Assembly: GCA_907163345.1 (NCBI GenBank)
Contig: CAJQUN010000014.1
Location: forward strand, 3,286,001-3,350,000
Direction of reading: 5' to 3'
Length of the DNA: 64,000 nucleotides
Origin: Haberlea rhodopensis
Lineage: Eukaryota; Streptophyta; Magnoliopsida; Lamiales; Gesneriaceae
Shown: in pieces, positions 48,101-58,849 of the stretch
How positions within the stretch are numbered: position 1 is the first letter of the stretch
Layout: each line of letters starts with the position of its first letter
The notes under the pieces: generated by a model
What the model saw: the letters and a program-made list of their open reading frames with translations, nothing else
Told to the model about the DNA's origin: nothing
The model's database searches: none
Translations under genes and position numbers: made by a program

Positions 48101-51100
48101 CAGTTACCCTGGGAGATTTATATCATAAAGATTTTATTTTGATTGGACACTTTCATACATACAGGTTAAAAACAAAAGGAAGACCTCTTCCATTTAACAA
48201 CTAAAAAACTAATTAAAAAGTTGATATGAACAAACTACATTAGCGGTATGGCATGTTTGATGACGATAATTGTTATTTGTATGAGCTAAAACCAATGGTA
48301 ACTATTCAAGAGAAATGTGTGGTAGCCAAACGTAAAAATTGTAGGTTGTCTCCCCCTAAAAATTCTTTCAAAAACATGACCTCCTTAAAGCAATTTATGT
48401 ATACATTTTTGGCTCGAGGAAGATTATATATTTTAAAAAATTGTTGTTAGAAGGTTATATTTAAACTTTCCCAGTAGTCAAATGAACCATCTTCCAAACT
48501 AACAAAATCCAGTTCTCCTTGACATTTTGCCTTATATCACCTTTCTCCATTATATTATTTATACACCATAAAAAGATTTTGGTATGAGTTAGGAATAAAC
48601 ATACCCTAAAACATTTTTTTTCTGTTTTTTTTTTAAATGTTTATGATTTTTTCAAAATTATTCTTTTGGGTAAACAATCAACTTGATGGTGAGATACATA
48701 CCAATGAATATATAAAAGATTTTTTTTCTTTTCCCATCCATTCATAAACAATTTCCTAATGATCAACTTTCAAAATGAAAGATTTCTCCACAATAACTAC
48801 TTCTAGACCGAACAAAAATATAATAATGTATCAAAAGGTGATTAAATCAGTTATATAATCAGGCAACACAATCTTAACCAAACATTCCAGAGCATAAATA
48901 TTTATGGACTCTAAGACTCTATTTGGAACGTCTTATTTTAGGTTCGGTAGCAGGCTAGTCATACAAGGGATTCATCAAAATATTGCTTGTAATTTAAACT
49001 TAGTTTTCAATTTGCGGTTTGACCATAAAATCAAATAAAATCTCAAATATAAGATAGTTTTTTAATTTATAACAATGACACAAAAAGGAATTTCGACAAA
49101 ACAACTTACTTTTCAGAACTTAATCGCAACCACCTAGGATTTGGTTTTAAGCACAGCTAACTTAACACCAGTACTAGAATAGTTGAAAATGGAATGAGAG
49201 TTGCATTATCAATAGGCTGGCTCATAGAGGCCAGTAACAGTAACTAATTCATTTCTACCGCTTATCCAACACTATCAAAAGGCTCCTCCTTCCAAAGGAA
49301 AAAAGCAAATCTAAGCTGGAATAGCAATAAAAGGATTAATTCCATGATTACTTCCAGCGCTAAGTATCTCAAACTAAATTCGAATAACAACTGAAATCCT
49401 ACATTGATTGACACAGATCCAAAACAAAAAAATTATAAGCGTCAAAAAGCCTCCATTGTTTAAACTTCAAGAACCTTAACAAACATATCATGAACAACTC
49501 TTTCCAAGCATGATAGCTCAGCTATGAAATTCTAAGGAACTATTCAATTAATTAAAAAGCTTTGGCATCAGCATCACTTTTTTTCTACACCAGTGACTTC
49601 GTTCTCGGGGTATACATGGTTATACAGCATGTACTATGCATATATTGAGTAAAAAATAGTTCTGATTGAAGGATATTTGCTAGTCATCATCAAGCAATAC
49701 TTGTCATAGATTTAACGATTTGATCAACTCAACCACTCAAAGCAATAATTATTATAAACATGTTAACTTTCAAAAATCACATGAAAACCTACGCACATTT
49801 CTAATTCTTGAATTCAGTCATAGATTTAAGCATATTGAAATTCGTTTGTACTCCATAAACCGGCCAAACATACCAAAAACAATGGTGGAGAGAAGCTCCA
49901 TTGCCTATAATATAAGAGTAGGGTAGAAAGACGATGACATGAAGTTATGTAAATACCTTTTTGTCTTCATTTTTCTTTGATGAATTTTGATCATCTTTCC
50001 TTCGCTTCGCAATCTCCTTTTTCTGCAAAATAGTGATCCATGCAAGCAAGATTAGCCAAAATTAGCCGAAAATATTATCAGAAGATCTAGTCTTTTAATG
50101 GAAATTTTCATTTTTCATCATGTACCCTATGTAGTAGATGTGGTTATCAGTTGTAGTCCTAAAATTAGTTTGGCAATTTATTTTAGTCCTTGCCAAAATG
50201 TCCAAATTTTCCTACCAAAATTTCCCAATTTAAGCCATTTAGCAAGGAGGATTAAATCTAATCACGGAAAAAAGGCATACGCCTAAAAGTGATAATATCA
50301 TATCTTCACATGTACAAGACTAAAAATGGCAATTTAAGTATTAATTTTGGAACACTGAATGATTAACAATTCCAGTCGTTGTTTCATCGTACTCTAATGT
50401 GAAGTGTGTAAAAAGTGAGCTGATGTTACAAATCTCACAACTCAAATGTTCAGTTAATGTGCTGCCTAAAATTAATAAACTGCAATAAATACCCTCAAAG
50501 AGCAATGTGTCACGCCAAAACAGAGTGTGCACGCAGGAAACCTGTGAGACAGCTTCTCAAAGAAAAAAAAAAGTATTGGACATAATTTAACGACTACACA
50601 AAACTGATTACATCAAACACAAATGGCAATGTGTTGAATATCAAATCAAGAAATTATGATCCGGCTACTTCAAAAGTAATATGTCTCCAATGTTCATCTT
50701 AGAAATATGATAGCATAACATTCTGACACAACACTAGAACAAGGAAAACGAAACTAAAAAGCTTACACTCATCCAGCTGCAGCGAAATGCAACATCTCGA
50801 ATTGTCTTATCTTTTAATGCCTGGGCGATTTTAGAATACTGAATTGTAGTGGTGTCTGTGCAATATCTGCAAAGGAAGAAAAGAGGCCACTATTTAAAAG
50901 ATACAAAATAGAACAAGAGCCCACCAAGCTTATAGAAGAAAGTTATATGTCCCAGAAACAAAAACAAAAATTATCATATCAGAAATCATCATAAAAGGGA
51001 AGTCGTATGCATGAGACAAAATGAATGGACAATTAGCTCCTGCATTTCTGAAACTCATACAATCTATTCACCATAGGGAAACTATTTGAGCACTGTCACT

Positions 51101-53499
51101 CTATGGAGCAGAGGCGGACCGGCCACCGCACCCCCAAAATTTTTTTTTTAATAATTTTTTTATTAAACTTTTTTTTAGATATATTTATTTACATGAATTG
51201 TTTTTGTTATTGCATGCCCAGAAACTTGTTAAACCAATTTATTTGGCACAACCCAATTATTAAAAATCACTAACCCACCCAATTACCTTTTATTTTTGTC
51301 AACCCTTACAAATTACAATACCTTTTACGTGAAGAAAGAGTGCATTGCCGTCGTGCTCGTGCGTATGCCTTCAAATCTGAAATCTCCAACAACAATAGGC
51401 ATCGCTCATCTGGAACTGGAAGGTTTAGAGGCTTAGAGGACTAGAGGTAACTACTAAATTTAATGATGTATTAGTATCAAATATCTATAGTAAATTAGTG
51501 CCTTCAAATCTGTTATTATTATTATTTTAACATTGCTATTATTGTTATTATGGTTACTGCTAATATATTTATTGTTAAAAATCGAGAGAGGTAAAAATGC
51601 TTAGAGTGAGACAGAGAGGGAAGGCAGATATTCTCACCCACCCAAACCATTATCGTCAGTCAATCTTTCCGGCGCAGCATCTCTATCAAAACCCATTTAC
51701 GTTCAAGTCGGAGCGCTATGATTGTTACCCCAACCCTAACCCTTTCCCGTACCATTCCGAGTGTGAGAGAACCCAGCCCAGCCTCGCATACCGTAAGGGA
51801 TCTGAAAATGAGTAAGAGGAGAATTGATTCTTACTTCAATAAAAGTTGTATTCAAGATGTCACTACAACTAACGATGATATTGTTCTTCCTGAAAATGCG
51901 ACTATCCCTGACTGTCGAGCTATGCATCCCAATTCTCCCCCAAGATAAGTTTCAAGGACCGACAAAGATTTAACTGATATTGATATAGAACGGGATCCAA
52001 ATAAGCGGAAGATGATATGGGATCATCATGTAGACAAAAGAGATGAAATTAGACGAGCATATCTAATGCACGGTCCTTATTGATAGATATGGTAGAAAGT
52101 TTCTAACTTCATGGTACAAACTTTTTCTTGATTGGTTGGAGTATTCTTCTTTCAAAGATGCAACATTTTGTCTTCCGCGTTTTCTCTTTGCCAAGCAATC
52201 TCAAGTGTGTGGATCAAATACTTTTGTTGGTGGTGGATTTCGATCTTGGAAAAAGGTTAATGAAGGAAAAAATTGTCCTTTTCTGTCCCATATTGGAGAT
52301 CATCGTAATACTTCACATAAAATAGCTGTAAAGAATTGTCACGACATGATGAATTCATTACAACATACTGACACGATTATAGTCCTTGGAGCTAATTGCA
52401 AATAATCGACTAAGGTTCAAAGTTTCTATTGATGTCGTCAAATTGTACAATTCAGGGTATTGCATTTACGAGTCATAATGAAAGCTCAGATTTACATAAT
52501 CGTGGTAATTTTTTAGAGATTTTGAAACACACGGCTTCTTACAATGATGAGGTTGCTTCACTTATTCTAGAAAATGCTCCCCAAAATGCCTCTTATACCC
52601 TACAAAAATTCAAAAGGAGATCTTATCTAGTACTTTAGATATGTATATTGAGAAAAACATTGCTTAAAGTTTTGAGACTGATTCAATTGTAGATGAATTT
52701 GATTGTATCAAGAAATGTAGAGCACAACTTAGGTAACACATTGTGTAAAATATTGTTAGATAATTTTTGTTATAGTGCTTTATGAAGATGCTTTTAGTTA
52801 TTAAAATAACAATGTCTTGTTTTTTTCGAAACATAATTTATGGTTCTTTTTTGCAACAATAATTAGCCCCCCTCAACATTGAAATCCTGGTTCCGCCCTG
52901 GCTATCGAGTCATCATTTTAATCACATGTCGCTCAAACCAGCACACTCCAAAAAGTTGTGTATATCTCAGATTTTCCCACGATTTCTCTCGTGCATTAAA
53001 AAATGTCAACATAAAAGACTTGAAGCCATCATTCATAAAACAAACACACATACCGATTCCACTCATTTGAAACACAAGAACACGGTTGAAAAATAAAACA
53101 GAACCCTGAACACGTAACCAAGATAACCCAAAAACAAACAAGAATATCAAGAATACTCCGCTGGTAACAAAAGCTAACTAATCATAACAAATTCAAGATG
53201 TACTAAGGTCTCTAACTACACGAAACGATCGAAACAGATAAGTATATATTACAGGCATAAAAAAGGAGCTACCTCACAAGCAGATCTTCCAGAATAGACT
53301 GTTCTTCGGGAGTCCAAACGAGTGAGATACCGGGATCGTGGCGGAGGACACCATGTGTGTGTCTCGCCAGGTGCCCGCCACCGTTACCAACTTTGGCGAC
53401 AACATTTGGGTACTCATTCCCGCCAGCGCTACATCCCATGTTGGTGTAGCCACTATTATATTCTATAGGAGCCCATGAAGAATTAGCACAGTCCGCCAT
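42116..53499 (-). CDS. SANT/Myb-like DUF3755 family protein
   Basis: A small plant nuclear-type protein resembling Arabidopsis At3g07565; its biochemical role is not established. Exons in gene order: 53499-53273, 50866-50767, 50022-49957, 47939-47828, 46144-46062, 45367-45306, 42215-42116. Phases agree; 249 residues. A SANT/Myb-like helix region spans about residues 60-112 (LVWTPEEQSILEDLL, then YSKIAQALKDKTIRDVAFRC). It is followed by a Lys-rich stretch (KKEIAKRRKDD) that may be a nuclear signal. DUF3755 occupies about 169-235 (GGASGKLLEQNARDLDKIFA, YENISLFNQARLNILAILND, then MPEMMKQMSPLPV). The gene is 11.4 kb for 750 coding bases. Intron 1 carries a hAT element and the last intron an L1 fragment, both lying antisense to the gene. 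Splice sites remain intact. Confidence 0.88.
43230..45041 (+). mobile_element. 5'-truncated L1 LINE in last intron of the SANT/DUF3755 gene
   Basis: Frames on the plus strand give INFHKSDLVGINVDPTHLAS and KIPFKYLGLPIGSNARKKI (about 43390-43540), the RT thumb region of plant L1. They continue through GDGLLTRFWKDVWVED (about 44050) and end with the zf-RVT part (NKVGAFIWRTIKDRIPTRQN, CILCQEEDESTQHLFFLC, about 44430-44590) and a stop at 44924. A short A tract at 45028-45041 marks the 3' end. Stops at about 43729 and 44096 break the frame. Palm catalytic motifs and endonuclease are absent. The start near 43230 is approximate. Confidence 0.85.
45091..45270. repeat. Tandem duplication, two 90-bp copies
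   Basis: The block CTTATCA...GATCATAAACAATCACAAAC...CTTCCTCTATCTTCAAAGAAA occurs twice in direct succession (about 45091-45179 and 45180-45270) with only a few differences, indicating a recent duplication within the intron. Confidence 0.85.
45608..45720. repeat. Three tandem copies of TAATGTCTTATCAGTGTCCTTC
   Basis: The unit starting AATGTCTTATCAGTGTCC recurs at about 45612, 45659 and 45690, joined by CTATCAAATT or CTCCCAAGT spacers. It is an intronic mini-repeat. Confidence 0.8.
51109..52901 (+). mobile_element. Internally deleted hAT element with TTF-type transposase remnants
   Basis: Ends are CAGAGGCGGA (51109) and TCCGCCCTGG (to 52901), inverted termini matching at 7 of 10. Flanks CTATGGAG (51101-51108) and CTATCGAG (52902-52909) agree at 7 of 8, the 8-bp duplication typical of hAT. 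Inside, frames match plant TTF/ZMYM1-type transposases: KRRIDSYFNKSC (about 51810), then DATFCLPRFLFAKQSQVCGS and GGGFRSWKKVNEGKN (about 52155-52270), then NFLEILKHTASYNDEV (about 52510) from DUF4371. The catalytic and dimerisation regions are mostly missing, apart from a short tail-like piece (DEFDCIKKCRAQL, about 52695). Frames are broken; it cannot move by itself. Confidence 0.85.
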
Positions 53500-53719
53500 T
53501 AAAACTCAATTATGTCGTGTTCAAGAAATATTGAGAATTGGCCAAGGCCCAAGAGTATCGGGATAGTAGAATTCACGAGGGAGGAATCAGTCATGTATTA
53601 CGGGACAGAATCTGTAAGCAGCGGATTTTAAGCCGGTGGTTAGATTTTTTTTGGAATACATCATGTTATTTAACATATATTGGTATGTTTTTGGGATTGT
53701 TTTAAATCAAATTATTAGA

Positions 53720-53763
<44 letters not shown>

Positions 53764-55160
53764 GTTATTGAAATACTTACAAAATAATATTTTATGTATG
53801 TCATTATCAAAAAATCATATAATTTCATAAATATGTCTTGTATATATTATATATAAGCATGCTTAGTTTATCATAAATTATAAAATATGTGAATGTACAT
53901 TTCATAATTTTTTAAATACCTTTGAAACATTATTTTTTGGGCATTGCTTGTTATTTTTTGAGATTTTTTTTTATGTTGGACTTTTGTTTTGATCTAATTT
54001 TTTAAATTTGACATGTTATGTTGGTGTCGTAATATTTTATTTATTGTGAACAACTTGAAACTATAGCAACTACATTTTATATATATTTACAAAAAATAAA
54101 ATAGATATACATAATGTTGACGTCATAACTGGTTGAACCGGTTGAACAACTGGTTCAACCGGTAGAATCGATCGAACATGTAATCAGTAAGGGTACCGAT
54201 TTCATGTTCGGTCCGATTTTGAAAACACCGACTACTTCCATAGGTATTATCCTTAAGAGGATACCAGTCACACATCCAATTGTTTGATTTACCCTTAAGG
54301 ACATTAAAACAATGCCCTTAAGATGACTCATCCAATAATTTGATGTATCCTTAAGGATATTAAAACAATATTCTTAAGAGTAGTATCAGGATAGTATATT
54401 CCCCCACCCTTTGTAATTGTACTAAAAAAAAAAGAAAAAAGTAGTATCAAACCAACCAACTTATTTATAATGATATGATAGGACATTTAGTTACTTTGGA
54501 TTTCGGATCACCTACGAATAAATGACATGGACTATCCAGAACAACGGTTAATCACCATATCATGTCAGAAAAAAGTCTATAACCCTATCGCATCAGGATC
54601 AGCATTCTGAATCACTAACAATTTGATTTCGAAATCCAAAGTGCTTCAAACCATATATATTTTCACAAAATATCAAAATCGCAAATATGACATATATTCG
54701 ATTGAGATTTGAAACATACATAATGTTATACGAAATATACAAAAGTCCACTTATAGTAACTTCCATAAATTACTCAAATCGGGTTTGGGTTGAAGAATGC
54801 TACGAGAATCGACATTCTTCGTAGCTAGAACAGGTTGAACAACTAGGTTTCATTAGAGAATATTTCAATTTATTTTTGTAGTAGAATTGTGTAATCCTTT
54901 TCATGATGATAGATATGATATTTATAGGAGTGGAAATCGAGAGTTAGTCTTCCACAGATTCAACACTCTCTCCTATGAGCTCCCATGATGAAAGCCACTC
55001 CCCAATTTTCTCTCGTGAATGAAGCATTTACAATCCATGGGGAGTAATGGGGTTTGACCAAGTCTTTTAAAGACTTATTTTATATCAATGTGATGAGCTT
55101 GTTGAACCTTTTTCACAAGTTGAGCTGACATGTGATAATAGTTCTGCTCATAGAATTGAT
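53500..55160. other. Intergenic DNA with (AT)n tract and short repeats
   Basis: Promoter side of the minus-strand SANT/DUF3755 gene, including a TTGGGCC word near 53548. An (AT)n microsatellite lies at 53721-53756. At 54118-54175, GGTTGAACCGGTTGAACAAC and its inverse form a palindromic cluster. At 54240-54385, words around CCTTAAGGA-ATTAAAACAAT occur twice. No gene is present. Confidence 0.55.
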
Positions 55161-55620
55161 TTACCACCTTTAGCACTTCACCTCATAACCTTTCAAAACG
55201 TGCACTTAACTCTCTGAACAATTTTAAGCAGTGTACTTAACCATCTGAACAAGATTTGAGAACAATTTTTTTGAATATTATGGCTGCAAATTCCGTCACA
55301 TACGTCTCATATGCCACGGTCGAGAGTATGTATATTTTTCATGTATTTCCTGCATGAATTTTACGATCATGGGTATACTCGTAAAATTCTTTTTCATGTA
55401 CTTTTCGATGGGTATACTCGTAAAATTCATACAGAAAATACATGAAAAGACATACATATCCTCGACCGTGGCATCTACGATGCATGTGAGGGAATTTACG
55501 AGGAGGTTTTTCCCAAATATTATTTAGGGGGTTAAGTGCACTGCGGGATTAAATTTATATTTTGAAAAGTTGGGAGATAAAATACTAAAAATTGTTAATG
55601 TTGGGGGGCTTAACGCTTTA
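55160..55620. repeat. Large imperfect inverted repeat (MITE-like) upstream of RPL5
   Basis: The inner arms are ATATGCCACGGTCGAGAGTATG (about 55307) and its diverged inverse CATATCCTCGACCGTGGCAT (about 55455), with matching CATGTATTT/AAATACATG. The outer arms are CCTTTCAAAACGTGCACTTAAC (about 55190) and the diverged inverse GTTAAGTGCACTGC...TTTTGAAAAG (about 55535). The whole spans about 460 bases with no coding content. Precise termini and a target duplication were not fixed. Confidence 0.6.
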
Positions 55621-55712
55621 AAAAAAAAATACTGCAAATACACAGGACGCCTGCAATTCTTTGAATCATTAGTGTGTGTCAGTGCTCAACTACTCACCTC
55701 ATTGTGTTGTAA

Positions 55713-55812
55713 TGGGCCATGAGCCATGCTCAAATATAGGCCCAATCTAAATAATAAGCCATCAACAACGACAAAGCCCATTCCAGAACTTGCATGTCAC
55801 TTCCCTAGGGTT
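55713..55812 (+). promoter_or_regulatory. RPL5 promoter with site II and telo-box-like motifs
   Basis: Three site II-like words lie in the 175 bases before the start codon: TGGGCC (55713-55718), GGCCCA (55739-55744) and AGCCCA (55775-55780). TAGGGTT (55806-55812) matches the core of the telo box. This combination is well known in plant ribosomal-protein and proliferation-linked promoters. The assignment rests on motifs only. Confidence 0.55.
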
Positions 55813-55885
55813 CTCTATTATACTGCATTCCGCAGCTGCTCATCCTTCTCCTCTTGGTTTCTGTCGTCGCGAAGGAAGCTCATCG

Positions 55886-58849
55886 ATGGTATGTTTTCCT
55901 ATCCTCAAAAAGAAAAAAAAGACTTTAATACTATTCGTATCTCATTATTCAGCTCTAATTCAGCTTCTGTTATTCATTTTATCTCAAGAGAATATGATAC
56001 TGGATAAAATGATTGTTAATTGGTTTTTTGAGGTTTCATCTGACGGTGTGGATTGACTATTACCTCTTCATTTTTTTGTTGAGATTTTTGGTACTTTTTT
56101 TCTGATGTGTCGCAGTATGTTATTTAATAGGCGCCTGAAAGTGAATGAGGTTTTATATTTACATTTATTTTCTAAAAATGTATTCTTTTTATCGATTTGT
56201 ATTGTGTACGGTAGACAACATGATTTCCGGTTAAAAATGGGTGTTTTTTTTTATTGCTGTTCACCTTTTACGTAGTTTCTCGGGTTTATATGAGTATGAA
56301 CTATGAAGTACAATTTCAGGCTCATAAATGGATTTTTCCTTGAGTTTGCACATATTTTTTTTTTTGTCCCAGAGGAATTATTTAAGTTTATATGGAACAA
56401 TGCTTATGGTGCTTCAGTTTTAGGCGTCTATCAGCAACAGTGGTTTGTGTATTCTCCGTCTATCAGGATATTACTTTATTGTAAATGTGCTGATTCCGCA
56501 TGATTTGCTATTTTGCTTACAGGCCTTTGTCAAATCCCAGAAGTCAAGAGCTTACTCCAAGCGATTTCAAGTTAAATTCAAGAGAAGGAGACGTAAGTCT
56601 TTGGTGATTGCTTTTCTTTTCTTATAATAAGTCAGATAAGTTGGCAACCATGAATTGTGTCTCTCTTATATCATTTCAGAGGGTAAGACAGACTATAGGG
56701 CAAGGATTCGCTTGATCAATCAGGACAAGAATAAGTACAACACTCCAAAATACCGGTTTGTTGTGCGATTTGTATCCTGCTGTAAGCATCTTTGTTTATT
56801 ATTTTATATAATAATAGTATTTTTGTTTTGTACGCCTCTGCCATATAGATTCACAAATATCAATTGCTACAAATGCCAAAATCTGGATTCTTTAGAACTT
56901 AACAGTTTTTTTCCCTGTGCTATGCTTCATATTTTTTTCTGGAAAACATTGTTTATGTTCGTTTGTTCAGTGAGGTGTGGATAGTATGCAGCGAAGTGTT
57001 CGGTCGCTGTCACTCACCGAGAATGGGTTTCTTTTCTTCATCAATTCATGATGTTTCTACCAACCCATTGAGATTGACTGTTACAGATAACATCAGTTAT
57101 AAGCTAATGGTATTGTAGTTTCGTCATTATAATGTTGCGGACAAGTATCACTACAGTACAGTATATACCTTAACATGATTCTTAGACCAATAAGGATATC
57201 ATTGCTCAAATTGCATCTGCTAGCATCACTGGAGATCATGTCCTTGCTTCCGCTTATTCGCATGAGCTGCCTCATTATGGCCTTGAAGTTGGTCTCACTA
57301 ATTATGCTGCCGGTATTGTTGTCAAATAAATGTATTTATTTCTCACTTTTTTTTTCTCAAAATAAGTAAAATTATTTTAATGCAAACTGTTCTGATCTAG
57401 CTTACTGCACTGGGCTTCTATTGGCTCGTCGGGTTCTGAAAGTGCTTGAAATGGATGAGGAATATGAAGGAAATGTCGAGGTGATTAGCCTCTTTCCTTC
57501 TGCGTTTACCTTTTGCTTTCCGTTTGTTGGTTTTTGTGTGCACATGAAAGCTAGTTGATATGTATATTGCGGTTGCATGCCAAATCTCACATGCCTTGGT
57601 TGGAGGTGGTGAACATGCATGGTTCTTTCATGTTTGATTGCTTTTCTCCAACTTAGTATGCCCATATTCTCGTCAGGCTACTGGAGAGGATTATTCCGTT
57701 GAACCTGCGGAAAGCAGGAGGCCTTTTCGTGCACTCCTGGATGTAGGGCTTTTAAGAACTACAACTGGAAACCGAGTTTTTGGTGCACTCAAGGTATTTG
57801 TTTTTTAGTTCTCTCTATTAGTGGCTGTATATCATTTGGAATTAATGATTCTCGATTCTTGCAATTTTTTTGAGTGACAGATGATCTTATAGTTGCACGT
57901 GCTATCCATGATGAGAATTTTCTGACTAGTAATAGTAACTGATTTTCATTTGGAAATATTGAGTCGGGGTTCATACTATTTTTTTCCAGTACTCATTACC
58001 GGCAAATTAGTATATGCTGTATACGAAGAAATTGTGCTTATGCTGAAGCTTTAGGATATTAAAGTTGCTCCGCTGTTTCATCTCATCTCAGGGAGCTCTG
58101 GATGGTGGACTTGACATACCCCATAGTGATAAGAGGTTTGCTGGATTTAACAAGGACAACAAGCAACTTGACCCTGAAGTGCATAGGAAGTACATATATG
58201 GAGGCCATGTTACTGCCTACATGAATGTGAGTTTTAGATGGACTCTCTATTATTTGTTTGATGTTTGTCGACCACACTAGACTGTCTTTGGTGGGTAGTT
58301 AGTGCTCGCCGATGAGTAAGATTTTCTGTTTTTTCTTTAACTAAAATTTGCAGATTTTGATGGAAGATGAACCTGAGAAGTACCAATCTCACTTTAGTGA
58401 GTTCATTAAAAAGGGTATCGAGCCAGATACCATTGAGGAGATGTACAAGAAGGTTCATGCAGCCATTCGTTCTGATCCCACTAAGAAAAAATCCGAAAAG
58501 AAGCCGCCAAAGGAGCACAAGAGGTATGGCAGACTCATGATAAACTATGAGTAGACGTACACATCCTTTTCTTATTTTACAAAACTAAAATAATGGTTTT
58601 GTCTGATGAGCTTTGCACTAAGTTTATTTTATTGCGATGAAGAATCTAGTGCAATAGAAACACACAAATCCCATCTGTGCGTTATGATCCTTTCTGAAGA
58701 ATCTACTTATTTTCTTTTGGTTTACTTTTTGCAGATATAACCTTAAGAAGTTAACTTATGAGGAGAGGAAGGCGAAGTTAATAGAGAGGTTAAATGCTCT
58801 GAATGCCGCAGCAGGAAATGACGAAGAAGACGAGGATGATTATGAGTAA
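55886..58849 (+). CDS. RPL5: 60S ribosomal protein L5 (uL18)
   Basis: Large-subunit protein that binds 5S rRNA and carries it into the central protuberance with L11. Nine exons: 55886-55888 (the ATG alone), 56523-56592, 56680-56771, 57186-57312, 57401-57480, 57677-57793, 58092-58226, 58354-58523, 58735-58849. Phases agree; 302 residues, against 301 in Arabidopsis. Recognisable parts: AFVKSQKSRAYSKRFQVKFK, GKTDYRARIRLINQDKNKYN, SAYSHELPHYGLEVGLTNYA, ALDGGLDIPHSDKRFAGFNK and the acidic end DEEDEDDYE. An exon holding only the start codon is common in plant ribosomal genes. The sequence has Gln where many homologues have Glu after the RRR run (codon split at 56592/56680). The frame is intact. Confidence 0.95.

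Noticed and set aside
57850..57945. Second snoRNA-like motif set in RPL5 intron 6 (ATGATGA and CTGA words)
   Set aside because: Spacing between boxes is too short and no terminal stem is seen.
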